Below are positions 38,965-47,600 of a stretch of DNA of 64,000 nucleotides, piece after piece; the stretch's first letter is position 1, and each line of letters opens with the position of its first letter. This DNA comes from Deinococcus indicus (GTDB lineage: Bacteria > Deinococcota > Deinococci > Deinococcales > Deinococcaceae): the NCBI RefSeq assembly GCF_002198095.1, contig NZ_NHMK01000003.1, positions 1 through 64,000 on the forward strand. The letters are read 5' to 3'. The translations under genes were made by a program, and so were the position numbers. The notes beneath the pieces are model-generated. The model had not been told where the DNA came from and ran no database searches. It was given only the letters and a program-made list of their open reading frames with translations.

Positions 38965-39876
38965 TCAGTAGTTCAGCCGTTTCAGGGCTCCCACCACAGT
39001 CTGTGCGGCCAGGAGCTGCCCGGCATCGTTCAGGTGGATGCCGTCGAACCGCAGTGCCTCCGGCACCGTATCGTCCGCTGCGGTTCCCACCAGCGCGGCG
39101 CGGACATCCACGAACCGCTCCCCGAATGCTGAGGCCAGAGCGACGTTCGTCCGCTGGATCGCCGCGTGCGCATTCGTACCACGCACCTCGCCGCGTCCGT
39201 TCAGCACGCTCAGCACGATGTACCTCGGCGTTTTCAGCGTGGCGACGATGGCCCGCACATCCTGCACGACCGTGTCCGTCTGCGCGTAATTGTTCCGGCC
39301 CGCCCAGATGATCGTCGTGTGCGTAGGACGCTCCCCCAGCGGTACGGCCAGCGGGTACACGCCTGGGTTGATTGCCGCGCCGGCGGCGGCCCGCTGGAAC
39401 ACGTACGGCTGCGCAGCGTTCAGGCTGCCGTCCGGGTTGTGGTTGCTGTGCACGAGCGTCCCAGTCACCCCGCCCACCGTGACCGTCAGGCGGCGGTCGT
39501 TGCCCGCCCCGTCGAGCAGGCGGACGGACGGGATAACCTCCACGCTGCCGCTCTGCGGGAGGCCGCCAGGGGCCGCGACCGTGACGGGCAGCGCGCCCAC
39601 GCGGGCCGCAATGGCGGTGCTGGTCGTGCCGCCCTGAGCGTCCACCACGACCGTCCGTCCGGTGAGCGTCCGCACGTGCGTGTAGATCCGGGTGGCCTCG
39701 CTGGTTGCGCCCGCGCCGATGGTCAGGCTGTCCCCGATCATCCAGATCGGGCTGGGCGCGACGACGGGCACAGGGGCAGGAGTGGGTACGGGGGCGGAAA
39801 CAGGTGCAGGCGCAGGGGTGACGCTGCCCGCGCAGGAGGCGAGCAGCAGGGTCAGGACGGGGAGAAGGCGGGCCAT
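38965..39876 (-). CDS. SGNH-hydrolase lipoprotein, 303 aa
   Basis: Signal MARLLPVLTLLLASC with lipobox LASC, then a Pro/Ala linker. SGNH block I is WMIGDSLTIGAG (Ser50). The Asn block is IIWAGRNNYAQTD, and block V is FDGIHLNDAG (Asp and His). Between them is a beta-rich insertion (about 85-185). SGNH/GDSL enzymes remove acyl groups from sugars or lipids. Here the likely target is a surface polysaccharide. The hydrolase is related to the C-terminal domain of the tail protein at 40791, from which it may have been copied. The lipobox implies host-envelope location. Confidence 0.8.
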   Translation of the reverse strand: MARLLPVLTLLLASCAGSVTPAPAPVSAPVPTPAPVPVVAPSPIWMIGDSLTIGAGATSEATRIYTHVRTLTGRTVVVDAQGGTTSTAIAARVGALPVTVAAPGGLPQSGSVEVIPSVRLLDGAGNDRRLTVTVGGVTGTLVHSNHNPDGSLNAAQPYVFQRAAAGAAINPGVYPLAVPLGERPTHTTIIWAGRNNYAQTDTVVQDVRAIVATLKTPRYIVLSVLNGRGEVRGTNAHAAIQRTNVALASAFGERFVDVRAALVGTAADDTVPEALRFDGIHLNDAGQLLAAQTVVGALKRLNY

Positions 39877-39941
39877 ACAGGCACCGTAGGAGGGTTCTGG
39901 CGGCCGCGTTGCCTCACATGACGCAGCTGGACCTTCATTAA

Positions 39942-40787
39942 CTACAGCCCGAACGCGGCGCGGTTGTTCGCCCAGTCGCTCGCCACAACAGTGGCAGGGG
40001 TGCGACCGCTCAGGATCAGGTCCTCCTGGAGGCTGCGGTAGTACCGGAGGTTCGTGGCGAACCCCGTGCCGTTCGCACCACCCGTGAACGCCCCAATGGC
40101 GTTGTTCCGGGTGCTGTTGAATAGCGCCGTCGTGCCCGTGATGGTCTGGGTCTTGATGCTCACGCCGTTGCGGTACAGGGTGACCACGGTGTCCGCTCCG
40201 CTGACCGCCGTGCTCATGGCGAGTTGCACGGGCATCCCCAGCACGAACGCAGTCGGGTCCACGACCTCCGTGATAGCCGTATCCGCACTGTTCCAGAGTT
40301 TCCAGCTGAACACCTGCGTCGTCTTGTTCGCCACGGCCAGCAGGAACTGACTGTTGCTGCCCGTGTTGCTGCTGCCCGCCCGCGCCCAGATGGCCGCGCC
40401 GCTGTTCGTCGGGAGACTCACCACGGTCAGCCAGATGATCTTCAGGTTCGGCCCTGTGAGCGCCGCCGGTTGCCCCTGATCGATGTACCCGACCGGGTTC
40501 GCCACCGTCTGTCCAGGCAGCACCAGGCCGCGCACGGGTGTGGTCGTTTCGGTCATGGTGGTCGGCGTGATGATCGTCGCCGTGGGCGCAGCGGTCTGAC
40601 TGGCCCGCACGAGGTTATTCAGGGTGTTTTTGCTGGCACTCGGTGCGCCGGGCGTCCAGCACGCGGCGTTGCGGACGTCGTAGAGACTGACGACGCCCGG
40701 CACGATCAGGGCGTCACGTTCAGCGAACGGCAGGCTGGGATTGTTGATGGTCAGACCGTCAATCGTGATGACACTGCTCTGGGGCAT
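39942..40787 (-). CDS. Tail-fibre/lectin-like protein, 281 aa
   Basis: A strand-rich protein. Residues about 25-60 (VSLYDVRNAACWTPGAPSAS) and the concanavalin/LamG-like repeats (IWLTVVSLPTNSGAAIWARA, TVVTLYRNGVSIKTQTITGT, NAIGAFTGGANGTGFATNLR) resemble the glycan-binding domains of tail fibres. The end LRYYRSLQEDLILSG is typical of LamG-type modules. It sits between the two SGNH-protein genes and is probably a receptor-binding component. Confidence 0.7.
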   Translation of the reverse strand: MPQSSVITIDGLTINNPSLPFAERDALIVPGVVSLYDVRNAACWTPGAPSASKNTLNNLVRASQTAAPTATIITPTTMTETTTPVRGLVLPGQTVANPVGYIDQGQPAALTGPNLKIIWLTVVSLPTNSGAAIWARAGSSNTGSNSQFLLAVANKTTQVFSWKLWNSADTAITEVVDPTAFVLGMPVQLAMSTAVSGADTVVTLYRNGVSIKTQTITGTTALFNSTRNNAIGAFTGGANGTGFATNLRYYRSLQEDLILSGRTPATVVASDWANNRAAFGL

Positions 40788-40790
40788 GGG

Positions 40791-42638
40791 CTATACACCG
40801 TCCTGTGTGAATCGGGTTTTGATGACCTGCGCCTCGGCCTGCCGTCCAGCGGCGTTCGGGTGCAGCTGGTCACCGCGCAGACTGGCGGGGATCAGGTCGT
40901 CCGTGGTGTTGGCGGCCAGGGCGCTGCGCCAGTCGATCAGGCGGTAGCGGCTGCCCAGGTAGTCGTTCAGGGCGAGGATGTTGACGTACATGGTGTTCGG
41001 GGCGTCGGTCTTGTGCTCCTGGGCGTAATCGCCGTTCGGAATACTCAGGAGGTAGACCCGGCCCGCCACGCCCCGGAGTTGCAGCGTCACGGCGTCCACG
41101 TCGGCCCGGACCGTCGTCGGGTCGGTGTAGTTGTTCCGGCCCATGCTGATGAGCACGAGTTTGTCCCGGTAGGGGGTCAGGTCCGGCACCCACAGGTCAC
41201 CATTGCTGTTCATGGTCGTGGCGCCGCCTGCCGCTACGCTGCGCGTGAACGTGTAGGCGACGGTGTAGATGCCCGCGCTGGGACTCGTGGTGGTGGCGCT
41301 CAGCGTGCCGTACACCCCGCCCAGCCACCCGGCGCGGCTGACCGGCGTGCCCAGGCCCGCGCGGGAGATCAACAGCGACGGCCCGCGCAGCAGGGTGATG
41401 GGCGCAGCGGTGACCGTGGCGGGCAGTGAGCCTCCATTCACGGTGAACCAGACGTTCGCCGCGCCCAGCCGCGCTGCGATCTCTGTACTGGTCTGCCCGC
41501 CGATGCCGTACCCGGCGCAGGTGCGGCCTGTGGCGGTGGCGATCTCTGCGGCCAGCGAGGACGTGCCGAGGCTGTCGCCGTCTACCACCACGTCCGCCAG
41601 GGGTACGTTCCGGACGCCGTTCACTCGCGCCCGCCCATCGCTGTCGAGCGTGTACCCACCGGGCAACAGCGTGTTCCCGACGTTTGGCGCAACCACTCCC
41701 CCTGGGGCGATCAGTGCGCCGTCCGTGCTGAGGGCCAGCAGCACCCGGCCTGTCTGATCCTGCACGAGAGGCGCGGCAATCTGAGCGCCATTCAGGTACA
41801 GCACATCCGGAGTGGCTGGGACGCGCAGGCCCGTCGTGCTGAGCGTGGTGATCGTCGCAGCGGCGAGGCTCAGCGCCTGCGAAAGCGTGAGGGTGATCCC
41901 GGCGAGATCATTGGCGTGCATCCCACCGGCCGCATCCCACCACACGAGAGGCCGCCCGGCGCTGTCGAGCCACGCCGCGATGACCTCAACGCCGCCGATG
42001 AACACGCCGGACGGGTACGTCACCCCACGAAACGGAGCGAGCCGCGCTTCCGTGGCAGCCGCCGTCGTGTCGTTCACATCCTGCCGGGCGTCATTCGCCT
42101 CCTGCTGCTGCGCGGTATCAGCGATGATATCGGCCACCGCCTGGCGCTCCGCCGACAGATCCAGAATGGCGTCGTTCACCCGTCCAGCGGCGGTGTTCGC
42201 CGCGGCCGCTGCCTGCTCTGCGTCGGCGGTCAGGGCCTGCAGACTGGCGGTCGTGGTGTACGCCTCCGGATCCTGATCGCGGGTCAGATCGAGCGTCCCA
42301 TCTTCGCCAGCAGCGGGCCGGAAGCGCAGCTGCTCGCTCTGGCGGCGCCCTGCCTCGTCCGTCCAGGTCAGGTCGATGTACAGCCAGCCCTGCGGCTTCG
42401 CGGCGGCGAGCACGTCGCCGCGCGCCAGGGGCAGTTCCAGCGGTCCGTCTGTGTTCGAGTTCTTCCAGCCGCTGCTGGCGGTGTCCCACTCGAAGGGGAT
42501 GCTGCCGATGCCCGCGCCGACGGGGCCGCCCAGGTAGGGGCCGTCGAAGGTCGCCTGTCCGCGCAGCGTGGCGAGGTTCGTGATCGTGGCCGGGACGCCC
42601 ACCACGGGAGTGAGCGTCGGGGTGCTGGGTTGGGTCAT
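40791..42638 (-). CDS. Tail fibre/spike with C-terminal SGNH hydrolase, 615 aa
   Basis: The N-terminal 110 residues form a virion-attachment beta domain. Residues about 125-200 are an Ala/Gln-rich coiled coil. A central beta region follows, and then the SGNH domain with DGDSLGTSS near 350, ISMGRNNYTDPTTV near 530 and GDQLHPNAAG near 600. The enzyme probably deacetylates a host surface polysaccharide during adsorption. GRNNY and the insertion layout are shared with the lipoprotein at 38965. Its ATG follows the tail-tip gene by 8 bases. Confidence 0.8.
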   Translation of the reverse strand: MTQPSTPTLTPVVGVPATITNLATLRGQATFDGPYLGGPVGAGIGSIPFEWDTASSGWKNSNTDGPLELPLARGDVLAAAKPQGWLYIDLTWTDEAGRRQSEQLRFRPAAGEDGTLDLTRDQDPEAYTTTASLQALTADAEQAAAAANTAAGRVNDAILDLSAERQAVADIIADTAQQQEANDARQDVNDTTAAATEARLAPFRGVTYPSGVFIGGVEVIAAWLDSAGRPLVWWDAAGGMHANDLAGITLTLSQALSLAAATITTLSTTGLRVPATPDVLYLNGAQIAAPLVQDQTGRVLLALSTDGALIAPGGVVAPNVGNTLLPGGYTLDSDGRARVNGVRNVPLADVVVDGDSLGTSSLAAEIATATGRTCAGYGIGGQTSTEIAARLGAANVWFTVNGGSLPATVTAAPITLLRGPSLLISRAGLGTPVSRAGWLGGVYGTLSATTTSPSAGIYTVAYTFTRSVAAGGATTMNSNGDLWVPDLTPYRDKLVLISMGRNNYTDPTTVRADVDAVTLQLRGVAGRVYLLSIPNGDYAQEHKTDAPNTMYVNILALNDYLGSRYRLIDWRSALAANTTDDLIPASLRGDQLHPNAAGRQAEAQVIKTRFTQDGV

Positions 42639-42646
42639 GGATCTCC

Positions 42647-43078
42647 TCAGATGGGGTACAGGTCAGTGCTGTCGTCGTCGTCAACGAGGTGCCAGTAGGG
42701 GTCGCGCAGGGCGAGGGTGACGGTCAGGAGGCGCGTGGTGCCGCCCCGGTAGTCCTGCACGCGCGGCTCCCCGATCAGGCCCTGCGTGATCAGGTACCGC
42801 TCCGGGTGGCGCCGCCGGTCCCGGAAGCCCGTGGCGGCCCGCAGCAGACTCAGGACGCGTCCGCTCTCGCGGTCGCAGGCGCGGACCGTGACGGCGCTGA
42901 TGTACACGCGCAACGTCAACCGGGTTTCCTTCGGGCTGCCCAGGCCGTCCACCCAGCTCAGCCCGTACGGCGTGCGGTCCTGCGTCAGGTCGCTCGACCA
43001 GGTCGGCTGGTCGTAATCCACCACCGCCGGCAGCCGCTCCCCCCACCCGGCGTTGTCGGTGCGGACTTCGAACGTCAC
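42647..43078 (-). CDS. Small tail protein, 143 aa
   Basis: Mostly beta-strand, with repeated aromatic turns (DYDQPTWSSDLTQDRTPYGL, ALRDPYWHLVDDDD). The position after the tail-tip gene and before the fibres fits a distal-tail or baseplate accessory protein. It overlaps the upstream gene by 4 bases. The family is not recognised. Confidence 0.55.
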   Translation of the reverse strand: MTFEVRTDNAGWGERLPAVVDYDQPTWSSDLTQDRTPYGLSWVDGLGSPKETRLTLRVYISAVTVRACDRESGRVLSLLRAATGFRDRRRHPERYLITQGLIGEPRVQDYRGGTTRLLTVTLALRDPYWHLVDDDDSTDLYPI

Positions 43079-44682
43079 ATCGGACCTCGCGTGTTCACGG
43101 CCTGCGAGACCGCCTGCTGGTCCTGGCGGTCCACCACGACCTTCAGCACCTGAGCGTCATACGATTCGTCCGGCTGGCCGATCATGTACTCCGTTCGCAT
43201 CGGCTCGCGGATCAGGTACCGGACCCCCACGACCTTCTCCGTGATGTCCGCGCGGCCGGGGCGCTGGACGGTCAGCGTGCCGGGTTGATCCTGGATGCCC
43301 GACACGCTGGCGATCCCCACGTGCTGGCTGGGCACCCTGTAGAGCTGTTCTGCGCTGGCGTCAAGCAACTCCCGGTCCAGGCGCTTGGCAATCAGCTCCG
43401 TCGCAGTCCCGGCAGTGTCGCCCGAGATGTTCCACAGGTCGAAACGCCGGTATCCGGCACTGACGACCAGTTCCTGCCAGTAGTTGGTGCGGATCACGGT
43501 GTCGCCGCCGCCCAGGAAGTCGTTCCCCAGGTAGGTGTCATCCAGGTCGTAGAAGTCCATCTGCAGCGTGCCGGGCGCGGAGATGACTCCCGCCCATTCC
43601 AGCCAGTCCGCGTCCATGGCGGTCGTGTACGTCAGGTGGCTGCCGTTCAGCGGTACGCCGCCAGTGGTGGCCGAGTCGCGCAGTTTAGTAATTTCGCTCT
43701 CGCTCAGCGGGGTGGCCGTCCCGCCTGGAGGCGTGAGCGTGTATGTCCCGCCGAGCACCTGCACGACACTGGGAGCGCTCCGTTGATCGATGTACCGCGT
43801 GACGCTGCTGCGGCCCAGTTCCGCGATGCGCGGGTGCTGGCTCTCGTACACGATCTCGCGGGGCGCGATGCGGGACGGGTCGCGGGGGTCGCCTGGCAGT
43901 CGCCAGATCCACCGGACGGCGGTCAGCAGCCCCTCGCTGACGACCTCCTTCAACTGGATGCGCACGCCGGTCATGGCGGCGTTCACCGTAACGACGTTTG
44001 ATGGCGGTGGCCCGATCCACACGCGGTCGTCCGCGCGGACGGTCCAGCCCCATCCGCTTTTCAGGGCCAGGAGGCCGTCGAGTGCGGCCGCGACACTCTC
44101 CCCGTTGTGCTGCCGCTGCCCCAGCACCCCCGAGTCCGGCAGGCTGGTTGCGGTGTAGGTGAGGTGTGGCAGGTCGGCGCGCGCGTCGTCGATCACTCCG
44201 CGCATCTGCTCGCTGATCTCAGTGCCGAAGTTGATGTAGTTCACGCGCGTGACCGGGATCTCTTTGAGTCGGAGGTACTTGTCGCCCACCGCTTCCCACT
44301 GCCCGTTGAGTTCGTCGGGGCGCCGGGTCAGGGTGCCGCTGAACACGGTGCGCCAGTCTCCTGGGGTCGCCGTGTCGGCCACGTCGACCCAGACGCGAGC
44401 GCGGTCGCGGTCCGGGCCGGTGAGGCCCTGCCAGGTGACGTCCTTGCATCCTCCCCACTCGTCGAGCGTGATGGTGAGTCCCGCGCTGGCCACCTGCGCC
44501 TGCGTGGCGGTGATGGTGTCGAGGGGGGCGCTGGTGGCCGGGTGGCCGAATCGGAATCTCCACATGGTGACGGCCTCCTGGGTAGGTGTGACCTGCCAGT
44601 CGTGACCGGCGGGCGGGGTGGGGTGCGGCGCGCAGGCCGCCAGGATGACGGCCAGCAGCGCCAGCAGGAATCGTTGGATCAT
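43075..44682 (-). CDS. Tail tip/baseplate protein with in-frame lipoprotein leader, 535 aa
   Basis: A beta-rich tail protein. The central parts (RVWIGPPPSNVVTVNAAMTG, GLLTAVRWIWRL) and the long length fit a Dit/Tal-like component placed after the tape measure. The ATG at 44682 (GAGGAG 8 nt upstream) gives a lipoprotein signal MIQRFLLALLAVILAAC, then 22 residues and a second ATG at 44565 preceded by AGGAGG 8 nt upstream (MWRFRFGHPATS). Both starts are in frame and well placed, so two protein forms may be made. A virion protein with a lipobox is unusual. Confidence 0.7.
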   Translation of the reverse strand: MIQRFLLALLAVILAACAPHPTPPAGHDWQVTPTQEAVTMWRFRFGHPATSAPLDTITATQAQVASAGLTITLDEWGGCKDVTWQGLTGPDRDRARVWVDVADTATPGDWRTVFSGTLTRRPDELNGQWEAVGDKYLRLKEIPVTRVNYINFGTEISEQMRGVIDDARADLPHLTYTATSLPDSGVLGQRQHNGESVAAALDGLLALKSGWGWTVRADDRVWIGPPPSNVVTVNAAMTGVRIQLKEVVSEGLLTAVRWIWRLPGDPRDPSRIAPREIVYESQHPRIAELGRSSVTRYIDQRSAPSVVQVLGGTYTLTPPGGTATPLSESEITKLRDSATTGGVPLNGSHLTYTTAMDADWLEWAGVISAPGTLQMDFYDLDDTYLGNDFLGGGDTVIRTNYWQELVVSAGYRRFDLWNISGDTAGTATELIAKRLDRELLDASAEQLYRVPSQHVGIASVSGIQDQPGTLTVQRPGRADITEKVVGVRYLIREPMRTEYMIGQPDESYDAQVLKVVVDRQDQQAVSQAVNTRGPM

Positions 44683-47600
44683 CGGAAGGCTCCTCGGTAG
44701 TTGCCGCTGCTGTCGATCAGGGGGATGCCGTCGCGCATCAGGCGTTCGAGCGCGTCGATGTGTCGGGTCAGGACCTCGCCGTGCCTGGTCAGGATCACCT
44801 CGTGCCGCATGTACATGGCGTCGATGCGGGTGACGGTGGCGTCGAACAGGTCGATCTTGCTGCTGTTCGCCACGATGAACGTCGCGCCGGTGACGGGGCT
44901 GCTGGCGGCATTGGCGGCGGTGCCGCCGTCCTCCGCTCCGGCGCCGTACCCCTCGAGTCCGCTGAGGGCGTCCTGGGCGGTTCCGGTCACGGCCTTGATT
45001 TCGGCGCGCAGGTCCGCCATCTCGCTGTCGCCGGATTCCCCTCGAGCCCGCGCTTCCGCGTAGGCCTTGCTGAGGGCCGCGACCTTGCTCTGCGCCAGGA
45101 TGCCCTGGATCACGAGGCGGGCCGCGAACTGGTTCAGGCCCCGCTCGATCTTCTCGCTGACCTTGCTGAAGTCCCCCATGTCGAACCCTTCCAGGAGGCT
45201 GGATTCGAAGGTGTTCCCCAGCTCGCTGCCAAGCTGATCGAAGATCGTGGCGGCCTTGATCTTGAATTTCGCGGTCGCTTCGTCCAGCATCTTCGGCCCG
45301 CCGCCCGTGATCCCCCACCACGCCCGCTGGTACCACTTGCTGTTCGCCATCTGGTCCCGCGCGTTCGCGTCCGCCTGCAGGTCCTTGTAGTACGGGTTCT
45401 CCAGCCACCCGTTGTACTTGGCCTGCCCGGCCGCCTCGCGTTGCAGCTTGGCGACTTCGGCGAGGTCCTTCTTCCAGGCCTTCATGTCGGGGCTGAGATT
45501 CTCGAACGCGTCCCCGATGTTCATCAGCCATTCGACTGTGGTCATGGCCATCCCGACGAAGTCGCCGGCGAGGAACTGCCCGAACGCCTCGACGCCCAGC
45601 TGCGCGTTCTTCACGAGGTACCCGATGACGTTGCCGTCGTCCCCCTCGGTGAACTTCCCAAGGATGGCGCCGGCCTTGTTGATGTAGCCGTTCAGGGACT
45701 GGAGTTCCTGCTGCTGCAACTGCTCGCGACTGGCGACCCCGTCGGCGGCGGCCTGGGTGCGGGCGTTCTCCAGGCGTTGCTGCGCGGCCCTGTACGCGGG
45801 AGTGCCTTCGACGAGACCTTCGATCTCACGTTCGAAGGTCCGCTGCGCCCCTTCCACCGTGAGGCGTTCGCGTTCGTTGATGTACTGGCGTTCGCTGATC
45901 AGGCGCTGGGCGCGCCGCTGCTCCAGCCCCTGGGCCGCACCGTCGGCCACGGCGTCCTCCAGGTCACGGGTGCCCTTCACGGTGTCATCCACGAGGGAGA
46001 GCAGTCGTTTGGCCGTCTCGTCTCCCGCGTCGGCCAGCACCTGCAGCTCGGCGCGGACTGCTGCCAGACCAGCGCGGAACCCGTCCATGCCCATCTCTCC
46101 GGCCGCGAACCCGTCCATCAGGGCGGTGAGGGTCTCCACGGCCGGCGTGCGCGCTTCGTCCATCGCGGCGATTTCCTGCCCCGCCTGATGGAATTCACGC
46201 CACCCGGCCGTGATGGCCTGGATCTGGTCCGGTTCGAGTCCGCTGGCGGTCAGCAGGGCGTTCAGTTCGTCCCACGGGAGGGTCAGGACGTTCTGAATGG
46301 CGTTCTCCAGGTCGAAGTAACTTTCGGCGGCGTCCTCGGCGGGCACGCCGATGCCGCGGACTTCCGCGTCGGTGGGGAACGCCTCGGTGGTGGTGGCGTT
46401 CCCGTCGGCGTCGATGCCCTGGCGTTGGCTCATCGCGCCGCTGGCCAGCAGCCCGTCCGTGATGGCGTTCGCCTGGTCGTTCAGGTACTCGCGCATCAAC
46501 TTCACTAGCGGCGTCTCGCCGGTTCCGCTGGGGTCAAGTTCGTCGAGGATGGCCTGCACTTCCGCGAGGTTCAGGGCGTCCATGCGGTCCCGCAGGGACT
46601 GCGCCTCGGCGTCCGTGAGGTTCCCGGTGGCCGGGTCGTCCGGATCCAGGGACGCCACGTCCGGCACGCCCCGCCCCTGCAGGTTGTCCGGCAGTTGCGG
46701 GCCGGTGTCGATGCTGTCGTAGATGGCGTCCCACGCCGCCTGGAGGCGTTCGGCCTCGTCGGCCGCTAGGCCGGACTGCTGGATCAGGTCGGCGAGTTCG
46801 GAGCGGCTGAACTGCCCGACCACGTCGATCGCGGCGCCCAGGTCGTAGTAGCTGTCGGCGGCGTCCTCTGCGGCGACGCCGATGCCGCGCACCTCCTCCT
46901 CGGTCTTGTACAGCAGCTCCCCGGTGTTGGGGTCGACGATCGCGCCCCCGTTGGTGAGCATCCCCATCCGGAACGTCGCCTCTTCGGCCGCGCCGACCAG
47001 CCCCCAGACGCTCTTACGGGCGCCCGTGATGTACTGGTCGGTGTCCAGCCCGGCGACTTTCGCGGCGCGGCCCAGCGCGTTGAATTCCTTCACGGCCTTC
47101 TGGCGAGCCTCGGCGTCGAACGTGCCCGCCTCGGCCTGCTGACGGATGCTGTCCGCCAGCTGCGAGTACTGGCCGCGCAGGTCCCGCACGGCCTGCGCCT
47201 CCTTCTCGCGGGCCTGGGTGGTGGTCTGGGTGCGGGCGCCGCCCGCTTCGAGGACAGCCTGATCGTAGGCGCGGTTCGCGGCGGCTTCCCGTCCGGGCCG
47301 CAGCTGGGCTTCCCCGTTGCGGGCGTCGGCCAGGGCCTTGTCGCGCGTGGCGGCCGCCACCCGGATCCGGGCGGCTTCCTCGTCGCGCGCCTGCCGCTCG
47401 ATCAGGGCCAGGCGCTGGGCGCTCGTGCCCTTGAACACCGCGAGTTCCTGCTGGTTCAGTTCGCGGGTGCGGGCGAGCGCGTCGGCGGCCTGCTGAATGC
47501 TCATCTGCCGGAGTTCGTTGGCGATCCGGGCGCGCAGCGCGGCCTGTTCCTCCGCTCGGCGCTTGGCCTCCGCCGCAGCTCGCTCGGCGTCGCGATCAGC

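Noticed and set aside
44683..45531. Upstream extension of the tail-tip frame
   Set aside because: It lies in the tape measure gene and has shadow composition. The lipoprotein-type ATG at 44682 is the first credible start.
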